Of a stretch of DNA of 64,000 nt, positions 7,834 to 16,073 are shown in pieces (within the stretch, counting starts at the first letter, position 1; every line of letters begins with the position of its first letter). Below the pieces are notes generated by a model. It saw nothing but the letters and a program-made list of their open reading frames with translations. It had not been told where the DNA came from and searched no databases. This DNA is from UMGS1696 sp045643285. GTDB lineage: Bacteria > Bacillota > Clostridia > Oscillospirales > CAG-272. The stretch spans positions 62,001 through 126,000 of the forward strand of contig JAZUKN010000102.1 in NCBI GenBank assembly GCA_045643285.1, in the 5' to 3' direction. The position numbers and the translations under genes are program-made.

Positions 7834-9228
7834 ATGTCACCAATCAAAAGAAAAAACGTTACTCCCGAAACATATGAAAAAATCGGGAGGAAAATAACCG
7901 AATACGAACGCATGACGGAGTCGCCAGTGTTTCCGCTTGTCATGCGTCTGTCTGTCCCGACGACGTTCAGTATGCTCATCACGTCGATCTATAACCTTGC
8001 GGACACATATTTCGTCTCGTCTCTCGGCAACTCCGCAACGAGCGCGGTCGGAGTCGTTTACTCGATACAGGCGATAATCCAGGCGATAGGCTACGGCTTC
8101 GGTATGGGCGCACAGAGCCTTATTTCGCGCCGCCTCGGAGAGAAGAAAAACGATGAAGCAAACCTCTACGGTACGGCAGGCTTTGTCGGTTCGTTCATCA
8201 TGGGACTTGTCATAATGGCACTCGGCTTTATCGATCTGCCGTTCGTGATGCGCCTTTTCGGCTCGACTGAAACCGCACTTCCTCTCGCCTGCTCGTACGG
8301 CAAATGGATACTGTACGGCGCGCCGATTTTCTGCTCGTCGTTCGTCTTAAATAATATTCTCCGCTCGCAGGGCAAAGCCACGCTGTCCATGATAGGACTG
8401 TGCAGTGGAGGAATAATCAACATCGGGCTTGACGCACTGCTCATCTACGGACTGAAAATGGGCGTTGAGGGCGCGGCTATAGCGACGGTGCTGTCGCAGG
8501 TCATCTCGTTCGTTATTCTTATCTCGTTCTTCATCGCCGGAAAGTCGATCGTCTCCGTCAATCCACTGAAAGCGAGCCACTCACCGCGAGATTATCTCAC
8601 CGTTTTCCGCGTGGGACTGCCGACAGTATTTCGCCAGTCTCTCGGAAGCATAGCGACGACGCTCCTCAACCATTCCGTAAAGATCTACGGCGACGCTGCC
8701 ATGTCGGCTGTAAGTATTGCGAATAAGATCTATATGCTTCTCCGCAGTATGCTCATCGGTGTGGGACAGGGATTCCAGCCGGTTGCCGGATATAACTACG
8801 GCGCAAAGAACTATAAGCGCGTGCGGCAGTCGTTCAATACCGGTGCGATAATCGGAACGGTCTACGGATGCGCGGCGGCTGTTGTGCTGTTGTTTTTCTC
8901 CGAAAAGATTATGGGACTGTTCCGTCCGGGAGACACGGAAGTCATAAAGATCGGCGGTGAGATGCTCCGTTTCCTCTGCCTCTCTCTTCCGGTGCTTGGA
9001 TACTCGACATTCGTTAATCAGCTTTACCAGTGCCTCGGATTCGTCGCGTCGGCAACGTTCCTCGCGTCGTGCAGACAGGGTATATTCTTCGTGCCGCTTA
9101 TTCTCATTCTGCCGCGTGTGATCGGGCTGACGGGAATAGAACTCACCCAGGCGGTTGCCGACCTCCTCACCTGTGCCGTGTCCGTGCCGTTCCATGTGCT
9201 GATGTTAAAAAAACATTTGAAGAAGTAA
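7834..9228 (+). CDS. MATE-family efflux transporter
   Basis: A 464-residue polytopic membrane protein with twelve predicted hydrophobic segments in two similar halves. It has the MATE signature at the start of each half (LVMRLSVPTTFSMLITSIYN and FRVGLPTVFRQS) and the family segment GQGFQPVAGYNYGA. MATE proteins export drugs or metabolites against Na+ or H+. The substrate cannot be read from sequence. The ribosome site is weak (ACGGAAG). An internal start at the Met before TESPVFPLV is possible, but the full-length start fits the promoter spacing. It appears monocistronic. Confidence 0.92.
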   Translation: MSPIKRKNVTPETYEKIGRKITEYERMTESPVFPLVMRLSVPTTFSMLITSIYNLADTYFVSSLGNSATSAVGVVYSIQAIIQAIGYGFGMGAQSLISRRLGEKKNDEANLYGTAGFVGSFIMGLVIMALGFIDLPFVMRLFGSTETALPLACSYGKWILYGAPIFCSSFVLNNILRSQGKATLSMIGLCSGGIINIGLDALLIYGLKMGVEGAAIATVLSQVISFVILISFFIAGKSIVSVNPLKASHSPRDYLTVFRVGLPTVFRQSLGSIATTLLNHSVKIYGDAAMSAVSIANKIYMLLRSMLIGVGQGFQPVAGYNYGAKNYKRVRQSFNTGAIIGTVYGCAAAVVLLFFSEKIMGLFRPGDTEVIKIGGEMLRFLCLSLPVLGYSTFVNQLYQCLGFVASATFLASCRQGIFFVPLILILPRVIGLTGIELTQAVADLLTCAVSVPFHVLMLKKHLKK

Positions 9229-9290
9229 TAAAAAAACGCAGATTCGCAAACGCCGCAGCCATATAAGGAAGTTTTTTAGAAAAAGCAAAA

Positions 9291-9329
9291 CCCGCCGAAA
9301 AGGAATTTCTCTTCGGCGGGTATTTTTTT
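9291..9329 (+). terminator. intrinsic terminator of the MATE gene
   Basis: A perfect 9-bp CCCGCCGAA/TTCGGCGGG stem with a 12-nt loop, followed by TATTTTTTT. Confidence 0.9.
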
Positions 9330-9357
9330 ACTCGACAAACTGAATTTTGACACGGTC

Positions 9358-9801
9358 TCATCTCTTTGGTTTCTTGGAATACAAAACATACTGTGCAACG
9401 GCATTCGCAGCACAAAGCGCGAGTGAAAAGCAGGATATGCCAAGCTGTCTGCCGTTTGCGCTGGTTATTATTCCCGCCAACGAACAGAATGTCGCTATCG
9501 TAAAGCTGACCGCAGCAATCAGATGAAGCTTTTTCTTATTAACAATTAAATCGTCTGTTTCCTGTTTTACCTTTTGAACGGCAGGAATATCTCCATCACT
9601 CTCATAATCATCATTCAGCAAGTAGTCCGTGGTAATCTGGAAAAGTTTACTAAGCTGCAGAACATTTTGCGCATCAGGCAGTGCCGTTCCATTTTCCCAA
9701 CGGCTGATTGCTTGCCTGGATACATTCATCTTTTCAGCCAAGTCTTCCTGTGACCATCCAAGCTTTTTCCTGAGCGTCGTTATCTTTTCTTCCATTTTCA
9801 T
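9358..9801 (-). CDS. XRE-family regulator with C-terminal membrane anchor
   Basis: A 147-residue protein. Residues 5-62 form a Cro/C1-type helix-turn-helix (SQEDLAEKMNVSRQAISRWE, then the dimer-side segment KLFQITTDYLLND). A charged linker leads to two hydrophobic segments (about 93-110 and 118-136). Membrane-tethered HTH proteins of this plan are common in Clostridia, usually beside transporters. Here the nearest is the convergent MATE gene. GGAGG precedes the ATG. Target and signal unknown. Confidence 0.85.
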   Translation of the reverse strand: MKMEEKITTLRKKLGWSQEDLAEKMNVSRQAISRWENGTALPDAQNVLQLSKLFQITTDYLLNDDYESDGDIPAVQKVKQETDDLIVNKKKLHLIAAVSFTIATFCSLAGIITSANGRQLGISCFSLALCAANAVAQYVLYSKKPKR

Positions 9802-9830
9802 GATAAAACCTCCGTGAATCAGATGATTTC

Positions 9831-9858
9831 ATTATACTCAGGCATAGCAAAAGCTCAA
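9831..9858 (-). promoter_or_regulatory. promoter of the membrane-anchored XRE gene
   Basis: On the minus strand TTGAGC, a 16-nt spacer and TATAAT lie 30 nt upstream of the ATG. Confidence 0.55.
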
Positions 9859-10055
9859 CCGCATCAACTTTACATTTCCGCAACATGAGTTTACATTCAG
9901 TGTTTTTCTCTTTCGAGCAACAAATTCCAATTTGTCCGCATCTTGAACGAGCATCGGATTTTGCCGTACAAAATCCGTGTCCTGAAAAACATCCTTATCG
10001 AGCTGCTGCAAAAGAACCTGCGTTTTTTTGTAATAAAATATGTACCGATAACAAA

Positions 10056-10184
10056 GCCGCCCTCTTTGAGGGAGCTGTCAACGAAGTTGACTGAGGGAGA
10101 GCGTATAAAGACAAATTTAATTGTGTTTTTTCGCTTCCTCCTTCCGTCACGACAAGTCGTGCCACCTCCCTCTGAGAGGGAGGC
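10056..10184. repeat. 129-bp MITE-like repeat element, copy 1
   Basis: A non-coding element whose two ends are inverted, related hairpins. The left end has CCCTCTTTGAGGG followed by a second short dyad. The right end has CTCCCTCTGAGAGGGAG preceded by CACGACAAGTCGTG. The reverse complement aligns along its whole length, including the AT-rich middle (GCGAAAAAACACAATT / ACAAATTT), with a 132-bp element at 54229-54360. No transposase is present, so it would be a passive element or one moved in trans. The open frames across 9885-10221 are by-products of it and are not credible genes. The flank 9859-10055 shows nothing further. Confidence 0.75.
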
Positions 10185-10208
10185 TTTTAGATTTTGCAAT
10201 TTATCTAG

Positions 10209-10252
10209 GCGCCCTCTTTGAGGGAGCTGTCACGAAGTTGACTGAGGGAGAG
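10209..10252. repeat. solo end of the same repeat family
   Basis: Nearly identical to positions 10058-10102 of the neighbouring element (CCCTCTTTGAGGGAGCTGTC, then CGAAGTTGACTGAGGGAGAG). The other half is missing. It ends about 20 bp before the 3' end of the convergent EamA gene and could act as that gene's transcript-end hairpin. Confidence 0.7.
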
Positions 10253-10273
10253 GGGAAAACTCATAAGTTTGGC

Positions 10274-11158
10274 TTACTTCTTTTTCTTCACTTCCACCTC
10301 ATACGCCACCGCCGCACCGATTATCATAATTGCACCGACGAGCGCGTAGACCGTGATTTTTTCTTTCAGCAGCGTAGCCGAGAGGATCACCGCAAAAACG
10401 GGATCTATGTAGCTCATCACTGCCACAGTCTGAGAGGGAAGTGCCGCCATACTCCCGAAGTACAGCGCATAAGCTACGCCCGTGTGAACGACTGCGACGA
10501 CTGCCGTCATTATGAGGGCTGTTGTACCCACTTCAACGCCCACGATACCTCCGGAGACGATAACATACGGCAGAAGCACGACAGCCGCAGAAAGCAGCTC
10601 GATTATCGTCTTGCCGTATGCGTCGTCCGAGGGATTTTTCTTGTTCATTATAACAACTGCCGAATAAAGCACAGCCGCGCCAAGCCCGAGAAGTATTCCT
10701 TTTACGTCACGCGCACCGACGGACGACACATCTGCTATTCCCGAAACGAGCGCGATGCCGATGAGCGATACCGCCGCGCAGATGAGCTTTTTCGGCGTCA
10801 GCTTTTCACGGAAGAGGAGCGGAGAGAGCAGAATGACGATAGTCGGCTCCATGTAGTAGCAGAGCGTACCCACGGCGACGGACGTATAGTTGTATGATTC
10901 AAACAATAGTATCCAGTTCAGCCCGAGCAGAACGCCTGTGAGCGCGAACAACAAAACCTGCCGCGCGGAGAACGATAATTTGAGCGAGTGCTTTTTTATC
11001 AGTACGACAAGCACGAGGAAAATACCGCCGATCAGTCCGCGCACGCAGGCGAGAGTGGCTGACGGGAGAGGGATAAACCTCCTGAAAACTCCTATCGTGC
11101 CGAAGATCAGCATAGACGAAATAAGCATCAGGAGAGATTTTGTCCGTGAGTTTTTCAT
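10274..11158 (-). CDS. EamA (DMT superfamily) transporter
   Basis: A 294-residue membrane protein with ten hydrophobic segments in two EamA repeats. Typical features are MLIFGTIGVFRRFI at the first helix, the ESYNYTSVAVGTLCYYMEP segment, and a Lys-rich C-terminus (EVEVKKKK). Family members export or import small metabolites such as amino acids or nucleosides. The substrate is unknown here. ATG at 11158 is chosen because AAGAG precedes it. Longer frames run into a terminator and tRNA-Pro. No separate promoter was seen between that terminator and the start, so expression may depend on read-through from the tRNA unit. Confidence 0.9.
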   Translation of the reverse strand: MKNSRTKSLLMLISSMLIFGTIGVFRRFIPLPSATLACVRGLIGGIFLVLVVLIKKHSLKLSFSARQVLLFALTGVLLGLNWILLFESYNYTSVAVGTLCYYMEPTIVILLSPLLFREKLTPKKLICAAVSLIGIALVSGIADVSSVGARDVKGILLGLGAAVLYSAVVIMNKKNPSDDAYGKTIIELLSAAVVLLPYVIVSGGIVGVEVGTTALIMTAVVAVVHTGVAYALYFGSMAALPSQTVAVMSYIDPVFAVILSATLLKEKITVYALVGAIMIIGAAVAYEVEVKKKK

Positions 11159-11173
11159 AAGCATCTCTTTTTT

Positions 11174-11217
11174 GTAAAATAAAAATCTCGCCGACCAAGG
11201 CAGGAAAGCGAGATTTA
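11174..11217 (-). terminator. terminator following tRNA-Pro
   Basis: On the minus strand AAATCTCGC / GCGAGATTT with a 16-nt loop, followed by a T-rich tract, starting 2 nt after the tRNA 3' end. It sits about 20 nt upstream of the EamA start codon. Confidence 0.8.
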
Positions 11218-11290
11218 TCGGAGTGACACGATTTGAACGTGCGGCATCTTGGTCCCAAACCAAGCACTCTACCAGCTGAGTTACACCCCG
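11218..11290 (-). tRNA. tRNA-Pro (anticodon TGG)
   Basis: A 73-nt cloverleaf read on the minus strand. The acceptor is CGGGGTG/CACTCCG with discriminator A. D-stem ACTC/GAGT. Anticodon stem CTTGG/CCAAG with loop TTTGGGA, giving anticodon TGG. T-stem GCACG/CGTGT with loop TTCAAAT. The 3' CCA is not encoded. Confidence 0.97.
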
Positions 11291-11304
11291 ATCTGACTTT
11301 TCAC

Positions 11305-11333
11305 ATTATACATCATTCGCCTGTTTTTGTCAA
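11305..11333 (-). promoter_or_regulatory. consensus promoter of tRNA-Pro
   Basis: On the minus strand a perfect TTGACA, 17-nt spacer and TATAAT lie 14 nt upstream of the tRNA. Confidence 0.92.
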
Positions 11334-11424
11334 GCATTTTACAGCTCTTAGTCATTTCTTTATGCAAAACTGTTTCAATATTGCCTTATTATGCGAATAT
11401 ACATGAATATTTTTTGAATATACA

Positions 11425-11453
11425 TTGACAACATACAGTGAATATAGTATAAT
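11425..11453 (+). promoter_or_regulatory. consensus promoter of the nusB operon
   Basis: A perfect TTGACA (11425-11430), 17-nt spacer and TATAAT (11448-11453) precede nusB by about 55 nt. It probably drives much of the long housekeeping operon that follows. Confidence 0.92.
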
Positions 11454-11509
11454 ATCAATGTATAAGGAAAAATTTGCGCCGCCCTGTGCGGTATATTATG
11501 GAGATAAAT

Positions 11510-11929
11510 ATGTCTGAAAGAAAACTTACACGCCACGAAGCCAGAGAGCTTGCATTCAAGATCCTTTTTGCAAAGGACTTTGACCTTGAAGCCGACGCAA
11601 AGGACTTTTACGGCGCGTTTATCGAAAACACCGAAGAAAAAACAAACGACTACGTTGAAGCTACGGTCATCGGAGTATCGGAAAAGCTCGGCGAGATCGA
11701 CGCACTTGTCGAATCGTCGTCGACAAATTGGAAAGTCTCCCGTATGTCCACCGCGACGAGAACCGTACTTCGTCTCGCCGTTTATGAGCTGACCGAAACG
11801 GAAACTCCGCCGAAGGTAGTCATCAACGAAGCCGTTGAGATAATCAAGCTGTACGACGAAGACAGCGCGCCGTCGTTCGTAAACGGCATACTCAACCGTA
11901 TCGCAAGAGAACGCGGACTTATCGCCTGA
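11510..11929 (+). CDS. nusB: transcription antitermination factor NusB
   Basis: A 139-residue all-helical protein that with NusE (S10) binds boxA RNA for antitermination on rRNA operons. Family features are LTRHEARELAFKILF at the start, the central STNWKVSRMSTATRTVLRLA, and the closing PPKVVINEAVEIIKLY and PSFVNGILNRIA. ATG at 11510 is preferred because GGAG lies 6 nt before it. An upstream in-frame ATG at 11498 lacks a ribosome site. The stop overlaps the next start by one base (TGATG). It leads the usual clostridial nusB-xseAB-ispA-tlyA-nadK-argR-recN order. Confidence 0.95.
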   Translation: MSERKLTRHEARELAFKILFAKDFDLEADAKDFYGAFIENTEEKTNDYVEATVIGVSEKLGEIDALVESSSTNWKVSRMSTATRTVLRLAVYELTETETPPKVVINEAVEIIKLYDEDSAPSFVNGILNRIARERGLIA

Positions 11930-12900
11930 TGAAACGGCTTTTTCTCGCGCTCGACACGAGTAATTATACAACGTCATCGGCAGTGTGCGATGAAGACGGC
12001 GGGATACTTCTGAACTTCAAGCGGCTTCTTCCCGTCAAAGAGGGCGAGAGGGGACTGAGACAGTCGGACGCGGTATTTCATCACGTCAAGGCACTTCCCG
12101 ATGCGGCGAATGAGGTGAAGAGCGTTCTTTCGTGGGCTGACGGAGAGCTTACAGCCGTCGGCGTGTCTGCCTCTCCGCGTGACGTGGACGGCTCGTATAT
12201 GCCGTGCTTCCTTTCGGGGATAGCGGCGGCAGAATATGCGTCTGCGTCTCATGGTGTTCAGCTGTACAGATTCTCGCACCAGGCAGGGCATATCATGGCT
12301 GCTCTGTCGTCGGCTTGCAAAAACAGCGACACAGACAGAGAAAAGATGCTCGCGGAGCGCTTTCTCGCGTTCCACGTCTCCGGCGGAACCACCGACTTGC
12401 TTCTCGTCGAGCCGGACGTCGAAAAGATCATAAAAATCACCGAGATAGGCGGAAGCCGCGACCTCCACGCCGGACAGGTCATCGACAGAACGGGAGTCAG
12501 AATGGGGCTCTCATTCCCGTGCGGAGCCGAGATGGACAAATCCGCTCTCGCATTCGACGGACGGGTGACAAAATGCGCTGTTTCGGTCGATCGGACATAC
12601 TGCAACCTGTCGGGACTCGAAAACAAAGCCGCCGAAATGTGGCAGAAAACGGGAGATGTCGGCGAAACATCGGCGTTTGTTCTGATGTTCGTCGCACGCA
12701 CGCTTGAAAAAATGACGCTCGCCGCTTTTGACGAATACGGAAAAATGCCCGTTGTCTACGCAGGCGGAGTAATGGCGTCGGGTTATATAAAACAGTACCT
12801 CTCGCGCTACGGGATGTTTTCGTCTCCCGAATATTCATCCGACAACGCGGCAGGAGTCGCACTTCTCACAGCAGAAAAATACAGAAGAGAACATAAATAA
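11929..12900 (+). CDS. M22/Kae1-family TsaD paralogue
   Basis: A 323-residue ASKHA-fold protein of the peptidase M22 (glycoprotease) family. The phosphate-binding start LDTSNYTTS lies at residues 9-17. The HxxxH metal motif is His117/His121 (FSHQAGHIMAAL). HVSGGTTDLLLVE is the second nucleotide loop and VYAGGVMASGYI the third. It is more divergent than true TsaD, which makes the t6A modification of tRNA, and probably is not that enzyme. A protein of this kind between nusB and xseA is usual in Clostridia, but its role is unknown. It overlaps both neighbours by one base. Confidence 0.8.
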   Translation: MKRLFLALDTSNYTTSSAVCDEDGGILLNFKRLLPVKEGERGLRQSDAVFHHVKALPDAANEVKSVLSWADGELTAVGVSASPRDVDGSYMPCFLSGIAAAEYASASHGVQLYRFSHQAGHIMAALSSACKNSDTDREKMLAERFLAFHVSGGTTDLLLVEPDVEKIIKITEIGGSRDLHAGQVIDRTGVRMGLSFPCGAEMDKSALAFDGRVTKCAVSVDRTYCNLSGLENKAAEMWQKTGDVGETSAFVLMFVARTLEKMTLAAFDEYGKMPVVYAGGVMASGYIKQYLSRYGMFSSPEYSSDNAAGVALLTAEKYRREHK

Positions 12901-14177
12901 TGGATTATTACGAAAACGAAGAAATGACCGGCTTCACGCCGAACAGATTCCCGGGAGCGCTGACCGTCACCCAGCTGAACGAATACGTTAAGCGGATGAT
13001 CGACTGCACACCGGAGCTAACCGACGTGTATATCAAGGGCGAAATATCGAACTTCAAGAACCACTACGCGACAGGGCATTTCTACTTCACCTTAAAGGAT
13101 GAGGAAAGCCAGCTTCGCGCCGTGATATTCAAGTCGTACGCCGGAAAAATGAAATTCATGCCCGAAGACGGTATGAAAGTCACCGCGCACGGCAGAATCT
13201 CGTCGTTCGTGCGTGACGGAACTTATCAGATATACTGCGATTCCATGGAGCCGGACGGGGTAGGCGCGCTGTACGTCGCATTTGAACAGCTCAAAAAGAA
13301 GCTCGAGAGCGAAGGACTGTTCTCACCCGAACGGAAGAGACCGCTTCCGAAAATACCGTCGCGCGTCGGGATAATCACGTCGGCGACAGGCGCGGCGATA
13401 CGCGATATGATAAACGTCTGCGGAAGAAGATTCCCGTTTGCAAAACTTGTTCTTTATCCGGCACTCGTGCAGGGAAAGGACGCACCGCCCTCACTTATCG
13501 AGGGAATGAAATATTTCAACCGCACGCATAGCGTCGACGTTATAATAATCGGACGCGGCGGCGGCTCTATCGAAGATTTGTGGGCGTTCAACGACGAAGA
13601 GCTTGCTCGTGCCGTTGCGGCATCGGAGATACCCGTAATATCGGCAGTCGGACATGAAACCGATTTCACGATCTGCGACTTCGTAGCCGATAAACGCGCA
13701 CCCACACCGTCGGCGGCGGCAGAGCTTGCCGTTCCCGATACGGCGGAACTCAAGAGAAAAATATCGAACATCGTCACACGCGAGGCGGACGTGCTTTCGT
13801 CTCATATAAAATACCGCCGCGAACGGCTCGAAACACTCTCTAAAAACAGAGTACTGACAAACCCCATGGCGTTCGTCGAAGATAAGCGAATGGCGCTCGA
13901 ATCGGCGTTTGATCGGATCGTCAGAGCAGAGACAACATCGGTTCAGATTAAGAAATCGTCCCTTGCGGCTGACGCGGGAAAGCTCAGCGCACTCAATCCT
14001 CTCGCTGTCCTTTCGCGTGGCTACAGCGCAGTTTATAAGGACGGCGGCGGACTTGTCAGATCCGTGGACGACGTGAAAACGGGCGACAAAGTCGAGTTCC
14101 GTACGATAGGCGGCTCGGCTCTCTGCACGGTAGACGAAGTGAAGAAAACGAAAAAGACGAAGAAATCGGAGATATAA
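12900..14177 (+). CDS. xseA: exodeoxyribonuclease VII large subunit
   Basis: A 425-residue large subunit of ExoVII, which degrades single-stranded DNA and works with XseB. An OB-fold domain lies at about residues 18-110 (LTVTQLNEYVKRMID, VYIKGEISNFKNH, GHFYFTLKD). The catalytic domain carries GIITSATGAAIRD, IIIGRGGGSIEDLW and SAVGHETDFTICDFVAD, followed by the Ala-rich PTPSAAAELAVPD. A long coiled-coil comes next, and a final HPLAVLSRGY-like segment (NPLAVLSRGYSAV). The start overlaps the preceding stop (TAATG). The length is usual for the family. Confidence 0.97.
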   Translation: MDYYENEEMTGFTPNRFPGALTVTQLNEYVKRMIDCTPELTDVYIKGEISNFKNHYATGHFYFTLKDEESQLRAVIFKSYAGKMKFMPEDGMKVTAHGRISSFVRDGTYQIYCDSMEPDGVGALYVAFEQLKKKLESEGLFSPERKRPLPKIPSRVGIITSATGAAIRDMINVCGRRFPFAKLVLYPALVQGKDAPPSLIEGMKYFNRTHSVDVIIIGRGGGSIEDLWAFNDEELARAVAASEIPVISAVGHETDFTICDFVADKRAPTPSAAAELAVPDTAELKRKISNIVTREADVLSSHIKYRRERLETLSKNRVLTNPMAFVEDKRMALESAFDRIVRAETTSVQIKKSSLAADAGKLSALNPLAVLSRGYSAVYKDGGGLVRSVDDVKTGDKVEFRTIGGSALCTVDEVKKTKKTKKSEI

Positions 14178-14183
14178 ATCACA

Positions 14184-14411
14184 ATGGGTGAAAAGAAAGA
14201 ATTATCATTTGAAGAAGCAATGGTGCGCCTCGAAGAGATCGTCCGTCTGCTTGAGGGCGGCGGTGCGGCACTTGACACATCTCTCGCGCTGTTTGAAGAG
14301 GGAGTCGGACTTGTCAAGCTCTGTAACGCAAAGCTCGACGGTGCGGAGCAGAAAGTGAAAATGCTCGTAAAAGGTGACGACGGCGAAATGACCGAAACGG
14401 ATATGAAGTGA
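14184..14411 (+). CDS. xseB: exodeoxyribonuclease VII small subunit
   Basis: A 75-residue helical hairpin protein with the XseB pattern LSFEEAMVRLEEIVRLLEGG and the LDTSLALFEEGVGLVKLCNA segment. It binds many-to-one on the XseA coiled coil. It begins 6 nt after xseA and is followed at once by ispA. Confidence 0.95.
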   Translation: MGEKKELSFEEAMVRLEEIVRLLEGGGAALDTSLALFEEGVGLVKLCNAKLDGAEQKVKMLVKGDDGEMTETDMK

Positions 14412-14421
14412 GAGACGAAAA

Positions 14422-15303
14422 ATGACTGATTTTGAAAAGAAACTCAAATCCGCGGCTGAAAAAACGGAAGCCGCACTTGACTTATACCTGAGCGAAGAAA
14501 GTTGCGGCAATACCGTTCTGCGCGACGCGATGAGATACTCAACGCTCGGTGGCGGAAAACGTATACGCGCGTTTCTCACACTTGAATTCTGCCGTATGTT
14601 CGGCGGAAGTGAAGAAGCCGCTCTCCCGTTTGCCTGTGCTGTCGAATGTATTCACGCATATTCGCTGATACACGACGATCTGCCGTGCATGGACAACGAC
14701 GATATGCGCCGCGGTAAGCCGTCCTGCCATAAAAAATTCGGATACGCCGAAGCACTTCTCGCAGGCGACGGACTGCTCACACTCGCTTTTGCAATTCTCA
14801 CGTCAAATGAAAACGTCTCGTCGGGTGCAATCAACGCCGCTACATACGAACTGTCAACCTGCGCAGGAGCAGTCGGCATGGTAGGCGGTCAGGTACTTGA
14901 CATGGCGGCGGATGTCGATAACTACGAAGCACTGTGCGAAATTTATTACGGCAAAACGAGCGCGCTGATTCTTTCTGCCTGCCATCTCGGTTATTTTGCG
15001 GCAGATAACGGTGTCACAGATGAAGATTGTAAGAACATCGGAGTGTATGCCGCAAAGCTCGGCATCGCGTTCCAGATACACGACGATATCCTCGACGTGA
15101 AGAGCAACGCGGAAACGCTCGGCAAACCGATAGGAAGCGACGAGCGGAACGGCAAAAAAACAGTGCTTAAATTCATGACACTCGAAGAAGCGGAAGCCGA
15201 AGAAAAACGGCTCACCGAGGAAGCAATAGAAGCAATATCGGGCTACAAAAACAACGAAAATCTGATCGCGCTTGCAAAGTGGCTGATCACGAGAACAAAA
15301 TGA
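14422..15303 (+). CDS. ispA: polyprenyl (farnesyl/geranyl) diphosphate synthase
   Basis: A 293-residue short-chain trans-prenyl diphosphate synthase. The first Asp-rich motif is HDDLPCMDNDDMRRG (Asp85/86), the second QIHDDILDVKSN (Asp221/222), with GGKRIRA for substrate binding near residue 45. The insertion of two residues inside the first Asp-rich motif is typical of bacterial IspA, which makes C15 farnesyl diphosphate. The product feeds undecaprenyl phosphate for cell-wall synthesis. The stop overlaps tlyA by 4 nt (ATGA). In many Clostridia dxs lies between these two genes and it is absent here. Confidence 0.93.
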   Translation: MTDFEKKLKSAAEKTEAALDLYLSEESCGNTVLRDAMRYSTLGGGKRIRAFLTLEFCRMFGGSEEAALPFACAVECIHAYSLIHDDLPCMDNDDMRRGKPSCHKKFGYAEALLAGDGLLTLAFAILTSNENVSSGAINAATYELSTCAGAVGMVGGQVLDMAADVDNYEALCEIYYGKTSALILSACHLGYFAADNGVTDEDCKNIGVYAAKLGIAFQIHDDILDVKSNAETLGKPIGSDERNGKKTVLKFMTLEEAEAEEKRLTEEAIEAISGYKNNENLIALAKWLITRTK

Positions 15304-16073
15304 GACTTGACGCTTTTCTCGCGGAGAAAGGACTCGTAAAAAGCCGTACACGCGCCGCCGAAATGATAAAAAACGGACTTGTAACGGTAAACGGCAAAAC
15401 TGCCGCAAAGCCGTCGCTTGAGGTTGACGAGAGCGACGATATATCCGTCAAAGACGAAGAAAACACCTTCGTCGGGCGCGGCGGACTTAAGCTCGAGGGC
15501 GCACTGAAAGCGTTTTCGCTTGACGTGACGGGAAAGATTTGCGCGGATATAGGCGCGTCGACCGGCGGATTTACCGACTGCATCCTCTCCCACGGCGCAA
15601 AGCACGTTTACGCAGTTGACGCAGGGCACGGACAGCTTGACGAAAAGCTGATCTCCGACAGCCGCGTGACGAATCTCGAAGGGATCAACGCGCGGTATAT
15701 GACGGACGATACGCTCCCCGAAAAATGCACAGTCGCCGTAATGGATCTGTCGTTCATATCACAGACGCTCGTTCTGCCTGCACTTACAAAGATAATCACA
15801 CCGGACGCAGACGTCGTGACGCTTATAAAGCCGCAGTTTGAATGCGGACGCGCCGCGCTCTCGAAAAACGGTATCGTAAAAGACAAAAAACAGCATATAA
15901 TGGCAATACGTTCTGTCACATCGGCGGCGGTGGCTTGTGGGCTTATGCCGCAGAAAATCGCGTTGTCCCCGATAAAGGGCGGCGACGGAAACCGTGAATT
16001 TCTGCTGTACGCAAAGTACGGCGGACACTCTCTCGTGACGGAAGACGACATAAGGAGGGTTACGGATGAATAA
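15300..16073 (+). CDS. tlyA: TlyA-family 2'-O-methyltransferase
   Basis: A 257-residue protein with an N-terminal S4 RNA-binding domain (RLDAFLAEKGLVKSRTRAAE to about residue 60) and an FtsJ-like methyltransferase domain. The SAM loop is CADIGASTGGFTDCIL, preceded by VGRGGLKLEGAL. TlyA proteins methylate ribosomal RNA cytidines and some were first described as haemolysins. ATG at 15300 overlaps the ispA stop and gives the normal MRLDxFL start. A GTG 21 nt upstream is less likely. Confidence 0.93.
   Translation: MRLDAFLAEKGLVKSRTRAAEMIKNGLVTVNGKTAAKPSLEVDESDDISVKDEENTFVGRGGLKLEGALKAFSLDVTGKICADIGASTGGFTDCILSHGAKHVYAVDAGHGQLDEKLISDSRVTNLEGINARYMTDDTLPEKCTVAVMDLSFISQTLVLPALTKIITPDADVVTLIKPQFECGRAALSKNGIVKDKKQHIMAIRSVTSAAVACGLMPQKIALSPIKGGDGNREFLLYAKYGGHSLVTEDDIRRVTDE

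Noticed and set aside
9885..10221. Short overlapping open frames on both strands between the XRE and EamA genes
   Set aside because: They coincide with the repeat element and its flanks, lack ribosome sites and show no protein-family pattern.
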